DNA from: Candidatus Aminicenantota bacterium
Lineage (GTDB): Bacteria > Acidobacteriota > Aminicenantia > UBA2199
DNA length: 12,342 nucleotides
Assembly (NCBI GenBank): GCA_020355945.1
Contig: CP070627.1
Span: forward strand, 776,791-789,132
Direction: 5' to 3'
A program made the position numbers and the translations under genes. Position 1 is the first letter of the stretch. Each line of letters begins with the position of its first letter. The notes beneath the pieces are model-generated. The model made no database searches. It was not told the origin of the DNA and was given only the letters and a program-made list of their open reading frames with translations. Shown one piece after another: positions 1 through 6,443 of this stretch.

Positions 1-307
1 AATATAGTGAGTGAGCCATTTCCATATTCTCAATTGAACTGGTAATTAACTCTTTTAACTCTTCATCATTTACACCGTAAATCTCCGCAAGTTCTATCTT
101 TTTCAAAAACGCCTGATAATCACTATTTGACTGCAAAAAGAAGCCTGCCGCATCTATAGACAACTGCCCCAGGGAGCTTTTATCTGAGTTCTCCGGCGGG
201 CATTGACCATTATATAGAAGACAGGGCCAATTATAAACAATCCTTCCATGAGATAAGACACTCAATAATGAAATTATGAAGAGTATTGAAATGATGATTC
301 TTTTCAT
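1..307 (-). CDS. Secreted hypothetical protein, C-terminus outside window
   Basis: The frame stays open from an ATG at 307 to the window edge (102 codons), so the C-terminus is missing. The first 21 or so residues (MKRIIISILFIISLLSVLSHG) have the charged start, hydrophobic core and small-residue end of a Sec signal peptide, implying export. The mature part starts with a Cys-containing stretch (NWPCLLYNGQCPPE) and continues as amphipathic helices rich in Asp, Glu, Leu and Lys. I recognise no family. The start is well supported: AGGAG lies 7 bases upstream of the ATG, and a promoter at 434-462 points at it. The two cysteines 8 residues apart could form a disulphide in the periplasm; this is inference. 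Confidence 0.72.
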   Translation of the reverse strand, partial: MKRIIISILFIISLLSVLSHGRIVYNWPCLLYNGQCPPENSDKSSLGQLSIDAAGFFLQSNSDYQAFLKKIELAEIYGVNDEELKELITSSIENMEMAHSLY

Positions 308-380
308 GGTTATTTCTCCTTTTTTGGTTTTTTGGTTTTTGTTATTTTTAGGTTGACCTGAAAGTTTAATCCTAACAAAA

Positions 381-398
381 TCACCATCGTTTTACCAT
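381..398 (-). CDS. Possible 5-codon leader ORF (MVKRW)
   Basis: A near-perfect ribosome-binding sequence, AAGGAGG at 411-417, sits just downstream of the predicted transcription start. It lies about 100 nt upstream of the real start codon at 307. The nearest ATG, 12 nt downstream, opens a five-codon frame ending in TGA. A second ATG at 387 opens a 25-residue frame that stops at 310, just before the secreted protein. Either could be a translated leader coupled to the downstream gene, or the site could be left over from a lost gene. Only position and the ribosome-binding match support it. Confidence 0.22.
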   Translation of the reverse strand: MVKRW

Positions 399-433
399 AG
401 CCTGATAGCACCTCCTTAATGAGATGATAGAAA

Positions 434-462
434 ATTATACAGCAAATGTTAACAAAATGCAA
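434..462 (-). promoter_or_regulatory. Sigma-70-type promoter for the secreted protein
   Basis: On the minus strand TTGCAT (457-462) and TATAAT (434-439) are separated by exactly 17 bases. The -10 box is a perfect match and the -35 box matches 4 of 6. Transcription would start near 427, giving a leader of about 120 nt before the ATG at 307. Confidence 0.6.
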
Positions 463-870
463 ATAAAAAAAATACCTTGCCGGACCGATCCGGGAGCTAT
501 CCGGGGGCTTTCGATTACTGTTTCGGGTTCCGCACCGGGAACGATGCCTGAAAATGTAAAAATTTTTACCACCCACCAATTTCCTCAGAAAAAATCAGCC
601 TCATTTTTCATTCCTCACTTTCAGTAATTTGTTTACATTAAAGATTTCCTGATTTCCGAAAAAACCTGGGAGGAAAAAAGTCACCGGTCATTGGTCATTT
701 TAAAGGTAGATAGGGAATATATTTAAAAACAAAGAGGAACAAAGAGTAAATCCATTGAAAAAAAAGGAGGGAGATTGTATATGAAGCCCGATGATTTAAA
801 AAGGTGACAGGTGCGTTATAACGGTTCCAGGTGCAAGCGAAAACAGGGGCTCAATTTCTGCTGAAAATGT
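463..870. other. Gene-poor spacer with degenerate elements
   Basis: I see no convincing gene here. From left to right it holds: a GC-rich patch at about 480-550 in otherwise AT-rich DNA, containing ATCCGGG twice, 11 bases apart; a perfect 14-bp palindrome, GTAAAAATTTTTAC, at 556-569; a short ATGACC-type repeat at 681-699; and a strong ribosome-binding site (AAGGAGG, 764-770) followed by an ATG at 781 whose frame stops after 8 codons (807). Read on the minus strand, the GC-rich patch gives a protein-like 40-residue frame without a good start, so it may be a gene remnant. Confidence 0.4.
681..699. repeat. Short ATGACC-type intergenic repeat, copy 1
   Basis: The plus strand reads tcaccggtcattggtcatt, which on the minus strand is two successive units of AATGACC followed by GGTGA. 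Bases 681-695 match 2381-2395 at 14 of 15 positions. A related run (gatcatcggtcatcggttat) lies at 3076-3095. Confidence 0.4.
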
Positions 871-899
871 TGACAAATAAAGATTATTGATATATATTA
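871..899 (+). promoter_or_regulatory. Near-consensus promoter for the coiled-coil gene
   Basis: TTGACA at 871-876, a 17-base spacer, and TATATT at 894-899. The -35 box is a perfect sigma-70 match and the -10 box matches 5 of 6. Transcription should start near 905-907, only about 11 nt before the ATG at 917 and at the edge of its ribosome-binding site (GAGAGGA, 903-909). This excludes the upstream in-frame ATG at 887, which lies within the promoter. Confidence 0.7.
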
Positions 900-916
900 A
901 TAGAGAGGAAAACATA

Positions 917-1285
917 ATGGAAATAAAAAAAGCCATAGCAAATGCACTGAAAGAAATGGTTGTACCGGAACTGACTAAAATCAAAGAGGATGTAAACCAT
1001 GTAAAAGGGGTACTTGAACTCACAAATAAAAGACTTGACGATATTAATTTGCACCTCGCCGACCACAGTAGACGCATAGATGAAACAAATAAAAAAATCG
1101 ATTCAACAAGAGAAGAATTGGGACAGAGAATAGATGAAACCAATAGAAGGATAGATGAAACCAATGATAGACTGAACCGCCTCTATGAAGTAATTGTGCG
1201 CAGAGAGGAACACAACACCCTCGGCCAAAAGGTACTGACACTTGAACGAGACGTTCAAGAACTAAAACTAAAAATGGCCGTTTAA
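917..1285 (+). CDS. Small coiled-coil protein with RIDETN heptad repeats
   Basis: This 122-residue protein starts MEIKKAIANALKEM and is predicted to be almost entirely helical. It has no signal peptide or membrane segment, so it is probably cytoplasmic. From about residue 50 the sequence R-R/K-I-D-E/S-T-N/R recurs in heptad register four times (about residues 51-82). The periodic Ile/Leu positions and the final block LERDVQELKLKM fit a parallel oligomeric coiled coil. The ATG at 917 was chosen over the longer in-frame ATG at 887 because a ribosome-binding site lies 7 bases upstream of it and the promoter overlaps the earlier codon. Related small coiled-coil proteins are usually unannotated. 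A scaffold or trimer-forming role is possible but unproven. It is the only plus-strand gene, convergent with the AI-2E-family gene 50 bp away. Confidence 0.8.
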   Translation: MEIKKAIANALKEMVVPELTKIKEDVNHVKGVLELTNKRLDDINLHLADHSRRIDETNKKIDSTREELGQRIDETNRRIDETNDRLNRLYEVIVRREEHNTLGQKVLTLERDVQELKLKMAV

Positions 1286-1335
1286 TAAAAAGGGGAAACC
1301 GGGAAAGGACGCTTATAGGCTCCTGGTGGCAGGGG

Positions 1336-2391
1336 CTACTCGGCGCTGATTATTTCGGCAATAGGCTTTAATACCGGGATGTTCTGGAAAATTATTTTAA
1401 TGGCTGATGTTAAAGGAACCGCCAACATCATTCCTACAATTCCCCATACATAACCCCAAAAGATCAACGAAATTAAAATCACAATAGGAGACAAATTAAG
1501 ACTCTTACCGGTTATCCGGGGTTCCAAAATGTTACCGATAATAAATTGGGTTAACATCAATCCAACTGCCACCAAAAGCACCCGAAACGTAAATCCGAAT
1601 TTTAAAAGACCGATCAATATCGGAAAAAAAGTGGCAATGATGGAACCAAAATTGGGGATGAAATTTAATACAAAAATTAATAAAGCAGAAAATATGATAA
1701 AGTCGAATCTGCCGGCAAATAGAATTATCCCACCGATTATCCCGGTTAAAAGACTGACAAAAGTTTTGATTAAGAGGTATTGCTGGACCTGGTTTTCAAT
1801 GGAATTAATCATATATTTTATTTTATCGGCTTGTTCGGCGTCAAATGCCTTGGTGATCCGCCCACTTAAAGCAGTGCGCCCCGCCAACATAAACATCAAA
1901 AAAACCAATACCAACACCAAATTGCCAATAAACGTGGCAAAAGAACCGAACGTAGACGATATAATGGATGTGATGGCAGAAGTGTCTATACTTTTGGTCC
2001 AATCAAAATTCTCAATGTACTTGCTCAAATCGGCTACAGGGGTTTTAAGTTGCTCGAAAATATTTCTTACAATTTCTGTAATTTTGTCACTGTAGGCAGG
2101 AAATTTATCGATAAAAGAGGAGATACCGTAGTAAATCAATACCCCGAAAAAGTAAAAAACAATAAATATAAATACCAACAAAAACGTCAAAACAAAGACT
2201 TTAGGAACCCTTAATTTCAGTAATCGCTTCACCACCCCATTGAAGAAAAAATAGAGTAATAGGGCCATACAAAAGGGCAGGAATATGCTCTTCAACTCCC
2301 TGAAGATAATCACTATAATAACCGCAGCAATAAAGCCAACAAAAATCTTGATTTGAGCCAGGTCACTGGTCTCTTTGGTTTCACCAGTCAT
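1336..2391 (-). CDS. AI-2E family membrane transporter
   Basis: This 351-residue polytopic inner-membrane protein has the full family architecture. Two hydrophobic hairpins lie at about 15-50 and 65-92, a soluble central segment at about 93-150, a helix at 150-172, and a C-terminal membrane block at about 207-345. The family signatures are present: NFIPNFGS (243-250) and NILEPRITGKSLNLSP (287-302), followed by FWGYVWGIVGMMLAVPLT. The family is named after TqsA of E. coli, but members move various substrates, including sodium-proton exchange in some, so autoinducer-2 export should not be assumed. The start is supported by AAAGGAG 8 bases upstream of the ATG. The gene upstream (2490-2954) is 98 bp away with no clear terminator between them, so they may be cotranscribed. 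The first codons coincide with a short repeat also found at 681-695. Confidence 0.93.
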   Translation of the reverse strand: MTGETKETSDLAQIKIFVGFIAAVIIVIIFRELKSIFLPFCMALLLYFFFNGVVKRLLKLRVPKVFVLTFLLVFIFIVFYFFGVLIYYGISSFIDKFPAYSDKITEIVRNIFEQLKTPVADLSKYIENFDWTKSIDTSAITSIISSTFGSFATFIGNLVLVLVFLMFMLAGRTALSGRITKAFDAEQADKIKYMINSIENQVQQYLLIKTFVSLLTGIIGGIILFAGRFDFIIFSALLIFVLNFIPNFGSIIATFFPILIGLLKFGFTFRVLLVAVGLMLTQFIIGNILEPRITGKSLNLSPIVILISLIFWGYVWGIVGMMLAVPLTSAIKIIFQNIPVLKPIAEIISAE

Positions 2392-2489
2392 TGGTTTACT
2401 CCTTTATTGTCTTTATCCATTATCCGGTTGAAACTGCTAAAAGGGAACGATACATTTTTATCCCAATGATCTATTATCCCGTTTACCGT

Positions 2490-2954
2490 TTAATTATAAT
2501 TTAGAACTTCATCTTCGATGGAATAGCGTGCTGTGGATTTGAATAATATCAAGTTAATTTCATCAACATAATCCACGTGAAACCAAACTTTGGCGCCCTT
2601 TTGTCTGACTTCAACTTTGATTCGGGTGGCCATGGATTCTTTTCCAATTCCCGCATCATCCCCGGATTCACTTTCATATTCGTCTTCTTCGCCTTCTTCA
2701 CCGACATCGACTTCTTCCTCGCGAAACAGGTCATATTCCTTCAGGACTTCCCGGATGACTCGTTCGCCTCTTTCGATGGTAAAATCCGGTCCCCGGATAT
2801 ACCCGAATTTATCAACGATCTCATTTTTTATCTGGGATTTGGTAAGGCGGGAGGTAACGATTTTAAATGCCACAAATCCTCCATAAAAAAGCACCAGGAA
2901 AATCAGGATACTGCCGATGGTAATTTTTCCCTTTTGGATTGCTTTGCTTTTCAT
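2490..2954 (-). CDS. Membrane-anchored protein, DUF4845-like architecture
   Basis: This 154-residue protein has a basic N-terminus (MKSKAIQKGK), one membrane helix at about 11-31 and a C-terminal soluble domain that should face the periplasm. The soluble part splits into a helical segment (about 38-78), a very acidic stretch (79-100, mostly Glu and Asp) and a beta-rich end (about 109-154, IKVEVRQKGAKVWFHVDYV). A short anchor followed by such a domain resembles the DUF4845 group, but I cannot confirm this without a profile search. An ATG at 2969 opens the same frame. The ATG at 2954 is preferred because GGAGG (2963-2967) is 8 bases upstream of it and overlaps the earlier start. It has its own promoter at 3011-3039 and precedes the AI-2E-family gene. 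Confidence 0.78.
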   Translation of the reverse strand: MKSKAIQKGKITIGSILIFLVLFYGGFVAFKIVTSRLTKSQIKNEIVDKFGYIRGPDFTIERGERVIREVLKEYDLFREEEVDVGEEGEEDEYESESGDDAGIGKESMATRIKVEVRQKGAKVWFHVDYVDEINLILFKSTARYSIEDEVLNYN

Positions 2955-3010
2955 TTTTTTAACCTCCATAATAATTTTTTTACTTTTGCCCGTATATTGG
3001 CTGCAAATTT

Positions 3011-3039
3011 ATTATAATACGAATCGGATAATAATTCAA
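3011..3039 (-). promoter_or_regulatory. Sigma-70-type promoter upstream of the 2490-2954 gene
   Basis: On the minus strand TTGAAT (3034-3039) and a perfect TATAAT (3011-3016) are separated by 17 bases. Transcription would start near 3004, giving a leader of about 50 nt, and probably continues into the AI-2E-family gene. Confidence 0.65.
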
Positions 3040-3075
3040 TCAAATAAGGGTGGTCTTCTTTAGATTTTAGCCTTT

Positions 3076-3095
3076 GATCATCGGTCATCGGTTAT
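3076..3095. repeat. Short ATGACC-type intergenic repeat, copy 2
   Basis: The plus strand reads gatcatcggtcatcggttat. On the minus strand this is ATAACCG, ATGACCG, ATGATC: three degenerate 7-base units starting directly after the stop codon of the FHA-GGDEF gene. It resembles copy 1 at 681-699 and lies between the gene end and the promoter at 3011-3039. Confidence 0.4.
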
Positions 3096-4133
3096 CTAGT
3101 GGGCGATGGGGCTTTTTTTGTTATGACGCACTGATGCCGCGGAGAGGTCTAACGATCCTGACGAATCTGGCAGGGCGGCTTTAATGACCTTGTTTTTCCC
3201 TGATTGTTTGGCTTTGTACAAGGCCTGGTCTGCCCAATGAAATAGGGTGTGGGCATCGGTATTAAGCTCGTACTGACTAACACCGGCACTGATGGTGGCG
3301 GAGATGGCATTGCCTTTATAAATGAGTGGGGTTTCCCGGATGTACTCCCTGATGCGGTTAGCCAGGTGAAACGCTCCATCTATATCGGTTTCCGGCAAAA
3401 TAATTAAAAATTCCTCTCCTCCCACTCGGCCCGGGATATCCTGCTCCCGTAACGAATGATTGATAATAAAAGCAACCTTTTTTAAATACTCATCCCCTGC
3501 CGGATGCCCATAGGTGTCATTGACCCGCTTAAAATCATCAATGTCTATAATCACCACACTGTACACCCGGTTATTGCGTTTGGCAATTTTATGCTGGTTG
3601 TCCAGTTCATTGAGAATATATCTTCGATTGTAAAGACCGGTTAACGCATCAGTAGCAGCAAAGGTAAAAAGCTTTGAATGATATTCCTCCTCGATTTCAT
3701 CATTATAACTAAACCGCAGCACGGTTTCCCCAACGGAAATCTTATCCCCGGAAGTTAAAATCCGCTGCTGGACCAATTCACCATTGACATACGTACCGTT
3801 GGTGGACCCCAAATCCTTTATGACAATCTGCTCCAGGTCATTGGTTTTTATCGTACTGATTTCGCAGTGGACCTTACTGACTTTTGCGTCATTCACCGCG
3901 ATGGTATTCTTTTTCTGATCCCTGCCGATGCGAATACAATCCTTGATGAAATTGTAGGTTTTACCAAAATCAATTTCACTGCCCTGTATAACAGTGAGCA
4001 TGATGTTGAGCCTGGTCTTTTGTTTCTCTTTTAAAAAGGCAGCCCTCTTTTTGTCGAGTAACGTCATTTCATCAGTATCCAGGGTATCTGTGTCCACTAT
4101 TTTGGGTTTTTTAGCCATTTTTATATTTGCCAT
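3096..4133 (-). CDS. Diguanylate cyclase with N-terminal FHA domain
   Basis: This 345-residue soluble protein has no membrane segment and probably makes cyclic di-GMP from GTP in the cytoplasm. An FHA domain spans about 45-140, with its phosphothreonine-binding signatures GRD (70-72), SKVH (86-89) and GSTNGTYVNG (109-118). The GGDEF domain spans about 160-315: DALTGLYNRR (162-171), the catalytic loop as GGEEF (238-242), and an RxxD inhibitory site (Arg229-Asp232) at the canonical five-residue distance. Both activity and product inhibition therefore look intact. FHA domains bind phosphothreonine peptides, so a Ser/Thr kinase may feed into it; no kinase is visible nearby. The start is uncertain. 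GTG 4145, ATG 4133 and ATG 4118 are in frame, none has a ribosome-binding site, and a palindromic repeat begins just upstream at 4140. Confidence 0.93.
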   Translation of the reverse strand: MANIKMAKKPKIVDTDTLDTDEMTLLDKKRAAFLKEKQKTRLNIMLTVIQGSEIDFGKTYNFIKDCIRIGRDQKKNTIAVNDAKVSKVHCEISTIKTNDLEQIVIKDLGSTNGTYVNGELVQQRILTSGDKISVGETVLRFSYNDEIEEEYHSKLFTFAATDALTGLYNRRYILNELDNQHKIAKRNNRVYSVVIIDIDDFKRVNDTYGHPAGDEYLKKVAFIINHSLREQDIPGRVGGEEFLIILPETDIDGAFHLANRIREYIRETPLIYKGNAISATISAGVSQYELNTDAHTLFHWADQALYKAKQSGKNKVIKAALPDSSGSLDLSAASVRHNKKSPIAH

Positions 4134-4205
4134 AAAAAAGCCCACAGATTACACAGATTGGCACAGATTAAAAAAAAATCAGTGTAATCAGTGTAATTTG
4201 TGGGC
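4134..4205 (-). terminator. Probable terminator of sucCD formed by the palindromic repeat
   Basis: In the sucCD direction the palindrome ends in GTGGGC followed by six T, the form of an intrinsic terminator with a very long stem. In the opposite direction the other arm is followed by ATC and seven T, so it could act both ways. Its placement between sucD and the diguanylate cyclase gene fits this role. Confidence 0.55.
4140..4205. repeat. 66-bp palindromic CACAGATTA-type intergenic repeat
   Basis: Imperfect inverted arms of about 30 bases (gcccacagattacacagatt at 4140-4159, and aatcagtgtaatttgtgggc at 4186-4205) flank an A-rich loop. Within the left arm CACAGATT recurs three times at 9- to 11-base steps. 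Sequences of the type 'cacagattacacagatt' are, from general knowledge, frequent in intergenic DNA of several uncultured bacterial phyla and often give spurious predicted peptides. No coding function is likely. Confidence 0.8.
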
Positions 4206-4265
4206 ATCTTTTTTTCATCGTCTCCGGGCAAGGCGGCAGCATCATGAGAGACTGCCACTGTTATG

Positions 4266-5138
4266 TTATCCCTTCAATACGTTTTTAAGGGTGATACCGA
4301 TTTCTGCGGGATTTTCCACTACGTGGATGCCGTTTTCTTTTAGCACACGCATTTTTTCCGCGGCAGTTCCTTTGCCGCCGGAAATAATGGCACCAGCATG
4401 CCCCATTCGCCTTCCCGGGGGCGCGGTCTGACCGGAAATAAACGAAACAACAGGTTTGTTGAAATTCTCTTTTATATATACGGCCGCCTGTTCTTCCGCA
4501 GAGCCGCCAATTTCGCCGATCAAAACAACAGCTTCGGTTTCCGGGTCTTCATTGAATAACTTTAATATATCAATGAAATTGGAACCAATAATGGGGTCTC
4601 CACCAATACCCACGGCTGTGGATTGACCCATTCCCAGGGTAGTGATTTGATTCACAGCCTCATAAGTTAAGGTGCCCGAGCGGGATACAATGCCGATTTT
4701 TCCTTTTTGATGAATACGCGCCGGCATGATCCCCACTTTGCACTCTCCTGGGGTGATTACACCAGGGCAGTTGGGTCCCACCAGCCTGGATTTGGTGGTT
4801 TTCAGGAAGTTCCAGGCCCTGACCATATCCAGGGTGGGTATACCTTCGGTAATACATACGATGACTTCAATTCCTGCAGTGGCAGCCTCCATAACGGCAT
4901 CCACGCAAAAGGCCGCGGGCACAAAGATTACTGATACATTGGCCTCGACATTTCTTACTGCTTCTTCAACAGTATTAAAAACGGGTCTGTCCAGGTGGGT
5001 CTGCCCACCTTTGCCCGGGGTGACCCCGGCCACGATGTTGGTGCCGTATTCCAACATCCCGGTGGAGTGAAAGGTGCCTTCATTCCCGGTAAACCCCTGG
5101 ACAACCACACGTGATTCTTTATTGATAAGTATCGACAT
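4266..5138 (-). CDS. sucD: Succinyl-CoA synthetase alpha subunit
   Basis: This 290-residue protein has the usual length for the family. With SucC it interconverts succinyl-CoA, ADP (or GDP) and phosphate with succinate, ATP and CoA in the TCA cycle. The N-terminal CoA-binding Rossmann domain carries [10 protein letters not shown] (15-24) and GGQTH (44-48). The ligase half has [11 protein letters not shown] (121-131) and SRSGTLTYE (152-160). The phospho-histidine loop [14 protein letters not shown] places the active-site His at 247, equivalent to E. coli His246. The ATG is preceded by GGAGTAAGCC, and sucC ends only 10 bases upstream, so the two are cotranslated from one mRNA. The operon is followed by a long palindromic repeat. 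In an anaerobe the enzyme may run towards substrate-level ATP formation; this is inference. Confidence 0.97.
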   Translation of the reverse strand: MSILINKESRVVVQGFTGNEGTFHSTGMLEYGTNIVAGVTPGKGGQTHLDRPVFNTVEEAVRNVEANVSVIFVPAAFCVDAVMEAATAGIEVIVCITEGIPTLDMVRAWNFLKTTKSRLVGPNCPGVITPGECKVGIMPARIHQKGKIGIVSRSGTLTYEAVNQITTLGMGQSTAVGIGGDPIIGSNFIDILKLFNEDPETEAVVLIGEIGGSAEEQAAVYIKENFNKPVVSFISGQTAPPGRRMGHAGAIISGGKGTAAEKMRVLKENGIHVVENPAEIGITLKNVLKG

Positions 5139-5148
5139 GGCTTACTCC

Positions 5149-6318
5149 TTACACTTCTTTTCCACTGACCAATTCCACTACTTTTTTGGCAGCATCGGGC
5201 AAACTGGTTTCAGCGATAAAATTCATTCCTGACTCCTCGATGATTCGCCTGCCTTCTTCCTCGTTGGTTCCCACCAGGCGGATCACAATCGGGACCTTCA
5301 CCTCCATACCTTTGATGGCATTGACAATGCCTTTGGCTACCAGGTCCGTACGCACAATACCACCGAAAATATTGACAAAAACAGCCTGGGTATTGGGATC
5401 GCCCAGTAGTATTTTAAAGGCTTCCTTGACCCGGTCCTCTGATGTGCTGCCACCTACATCCAGGAAATTGGCCGGTTCACCACCGTAATATTTGATGATG
5501 TCCATGGTGGCCATGGCTAAACCGGCACCGTTTACCATACAACCGATGTTTCCATCTAACTTAATGTAATTGAGATCGTATTTGGACGCCTCTACTTCCA
5601 ACGGTTCCTCTTCGTGGATGTCCCGCATCTCCACCGCATCCGGGTGCCGGAACAAGCCGTTGTCATCAAAATTGACTTTACCATCCAGGGCAATGACTTC
5701 GTCGGTTTCGGTTATGATCAAAGGATTGATCTCCACCAGCGAAGCATCCTTTTCCACGAACAGGCGAAACAGGTTCTGCACCAATTTAAAGAAATGCTTC
5801 TGCTGCACCTTATTCAGTCCCAGGTTAAATGCCAGGTGACGGATATGGTAACCGCTCAAACCGGTGATGGGATGAATGTGTACTTTGTAGATCAATTCCG
5901 GGGTCCGGGCAGCCACTTCCTCGATTTCCACACCGCCTTCCGTGGAAGCCATAATCACTGGCATCCCGGCTTCCCTGTCCACGATAATGGCCAGGTATAA
6001 CTCTTTGGCGATAGCTAAACCCTGTTCCACCAGGACCTTATGCACCAGTTTTCCTTCAGCCCCGGTTTGTGGACTGATCAACCTCATGCCCACAATGGCA
6101 TCGGCATATTTCCTGGCTTCATCACTGTTTTTGGCCAGCTTAACACCACCGGCCTTTCCTCGACCACCAGCATGAATCTGGGCCTTGATCACGCAAGGAT
6201 AACCCAACTCTTCGGCAATACGCCAGGCATCCTCCTTGGTCTCTGCCATCGAACCTTCCGGCACCGGTACATCAAACTGCTTAAACAATTGCTTGGCTTG
6301 ATACTCGTGTATTTTCAT
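5149..6318 (-). CDS. sucC: Succinyl-CoA synthetase beta subunit (ADP-forming type)
   Basis: This 389-residue protein is one residue longer than the E. coli enzyme. The N-terminal ATP-grasp domain starts MKIHEYQAKQLF and contains the glycine-rich nucleotide loop GGRGKAGGVKLAK (51-63). Magnesium ligands are visible as Asn198 in VEINPLIIT and Asp212 in LDGK. The C-terminal CoA-ligase domain holds GAGLAMATMD (264-273), FLDVGG (285-290) and NIFGGIVRTDLVAKGI (316-331). The ATG is supported by GAGGAAGG just upstream. It is the first gene of a two-gene operon, with sucD 10 bases downstream, in the usual sucC-sucD order. No sdh or sucAB genes are adjacent. Nucleotide preference (ADP or GDP) cannot be settled from sequence alone. 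Confidence 0.97.
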   Translation of the reverse strand: MKIHEYQAKQLFKQFDVPVPEGSMAETKEDAWRIAEELGYPCVIKAQIHAGGRGKAGGVKLAKNSDEARKYADAIVGMRLISPQTGAEGKLVHKVLVEQGLAIAKELYLAIIVDREAGMPVIMASTEGGVEIEEVAARTPELIYKVHIHPITGLSGYHIRHLAFNLGLNKVQQKHFFKLVQNLFRLFVEKDASLVEINPLIITETDEVIALDGKVNFDDNGLFRHPDAVEMRDIHEEEPLEVEASKYDLNYIKLDGNIGCMVNGAGLAMATMDIIKYYGGEPANFLDVGGSTSEDRVKEAFKILLGDPNTQAVFVNIFGGIVRTDLVAKGIVNAIKGMEVKVPIVIRLVGTNEEEGRRIIEESGMNFIAETSLPDAAKKVVELVSGKEV

Positions 6319-6443
6319 TTTCCTTCCTCGTTAATATTTTTGTCATCATATCTTTTGCCTCCGGCGGGCCCGCGGCGTGGGCACCCTATTAGGGGGCTCT
6401 TTTGTAACGGCCTGGAGCCCGGAGCCTGGGGTAGGACCTTTTA
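6319..6443. other. GC-rich structured spacer upstream of sucC
   Basis: This 125-bp gene-free stretch is far more GC-rich than the rest of the window. On the minus strand it has a tandem-like GGCTCCGGGCTCC, a GGGCTC...GAGCCC hairpin with a 17-base loop, CCCTAATAGGG (a short hairpin), and a GCGGGCCCGC palindrome. It lies between the end of the propeller gene and the sucC start. It could slow or stop the preceding transcript, but it lacks a T run after the stems. No clear -35/-10 pair for sucCD is visible; TATGAT near 6343 is a weak candidate. Confidence 0.4.

Noticed and set aside
310..579. 89-codon minus-strand ORF overlapping the leader region
   Set aside because: It crosses the predicted promoter, has a basic random-like N-terminal half and no ribosome-binding site at its ATG. 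Only its last 25 codons could be a leader peptide.
796..1164. 122-codon minus-strand ORF with repeated VSS motifs
   Set aside because: It is the mirror of the heptad-repeat coiled-coil gene; the repeated pattern comes from the sense repeats. The sense strand has the promoter and ribosome-binding site.
1529..2095. 188-codon plus-strand ORF
   Set aside because: Antisense to the AI-2E-family gene, whose protein carries clear family motifs; the antisense product has random-looking composition.
1336..2391. Autoinducer-2 exporter function for the AI-2E-family protein
   Set aside because: The family name does not establish the substrate, and no quorum-sensing genes are nearby.
4140..4205. CRISPR-like repeat
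   Set aside because: The repeated words are 8-11 bases apart with no unique spacers; it is one palindrome, not an array.
3994..4431. Plus-strand ORF spanning the palindromic repeat
   Set aside because: Antisense to both the cyclase and sucD; peptides such as NQCNQCNLWA are a known artefact of CACAGATTA-type repeats.
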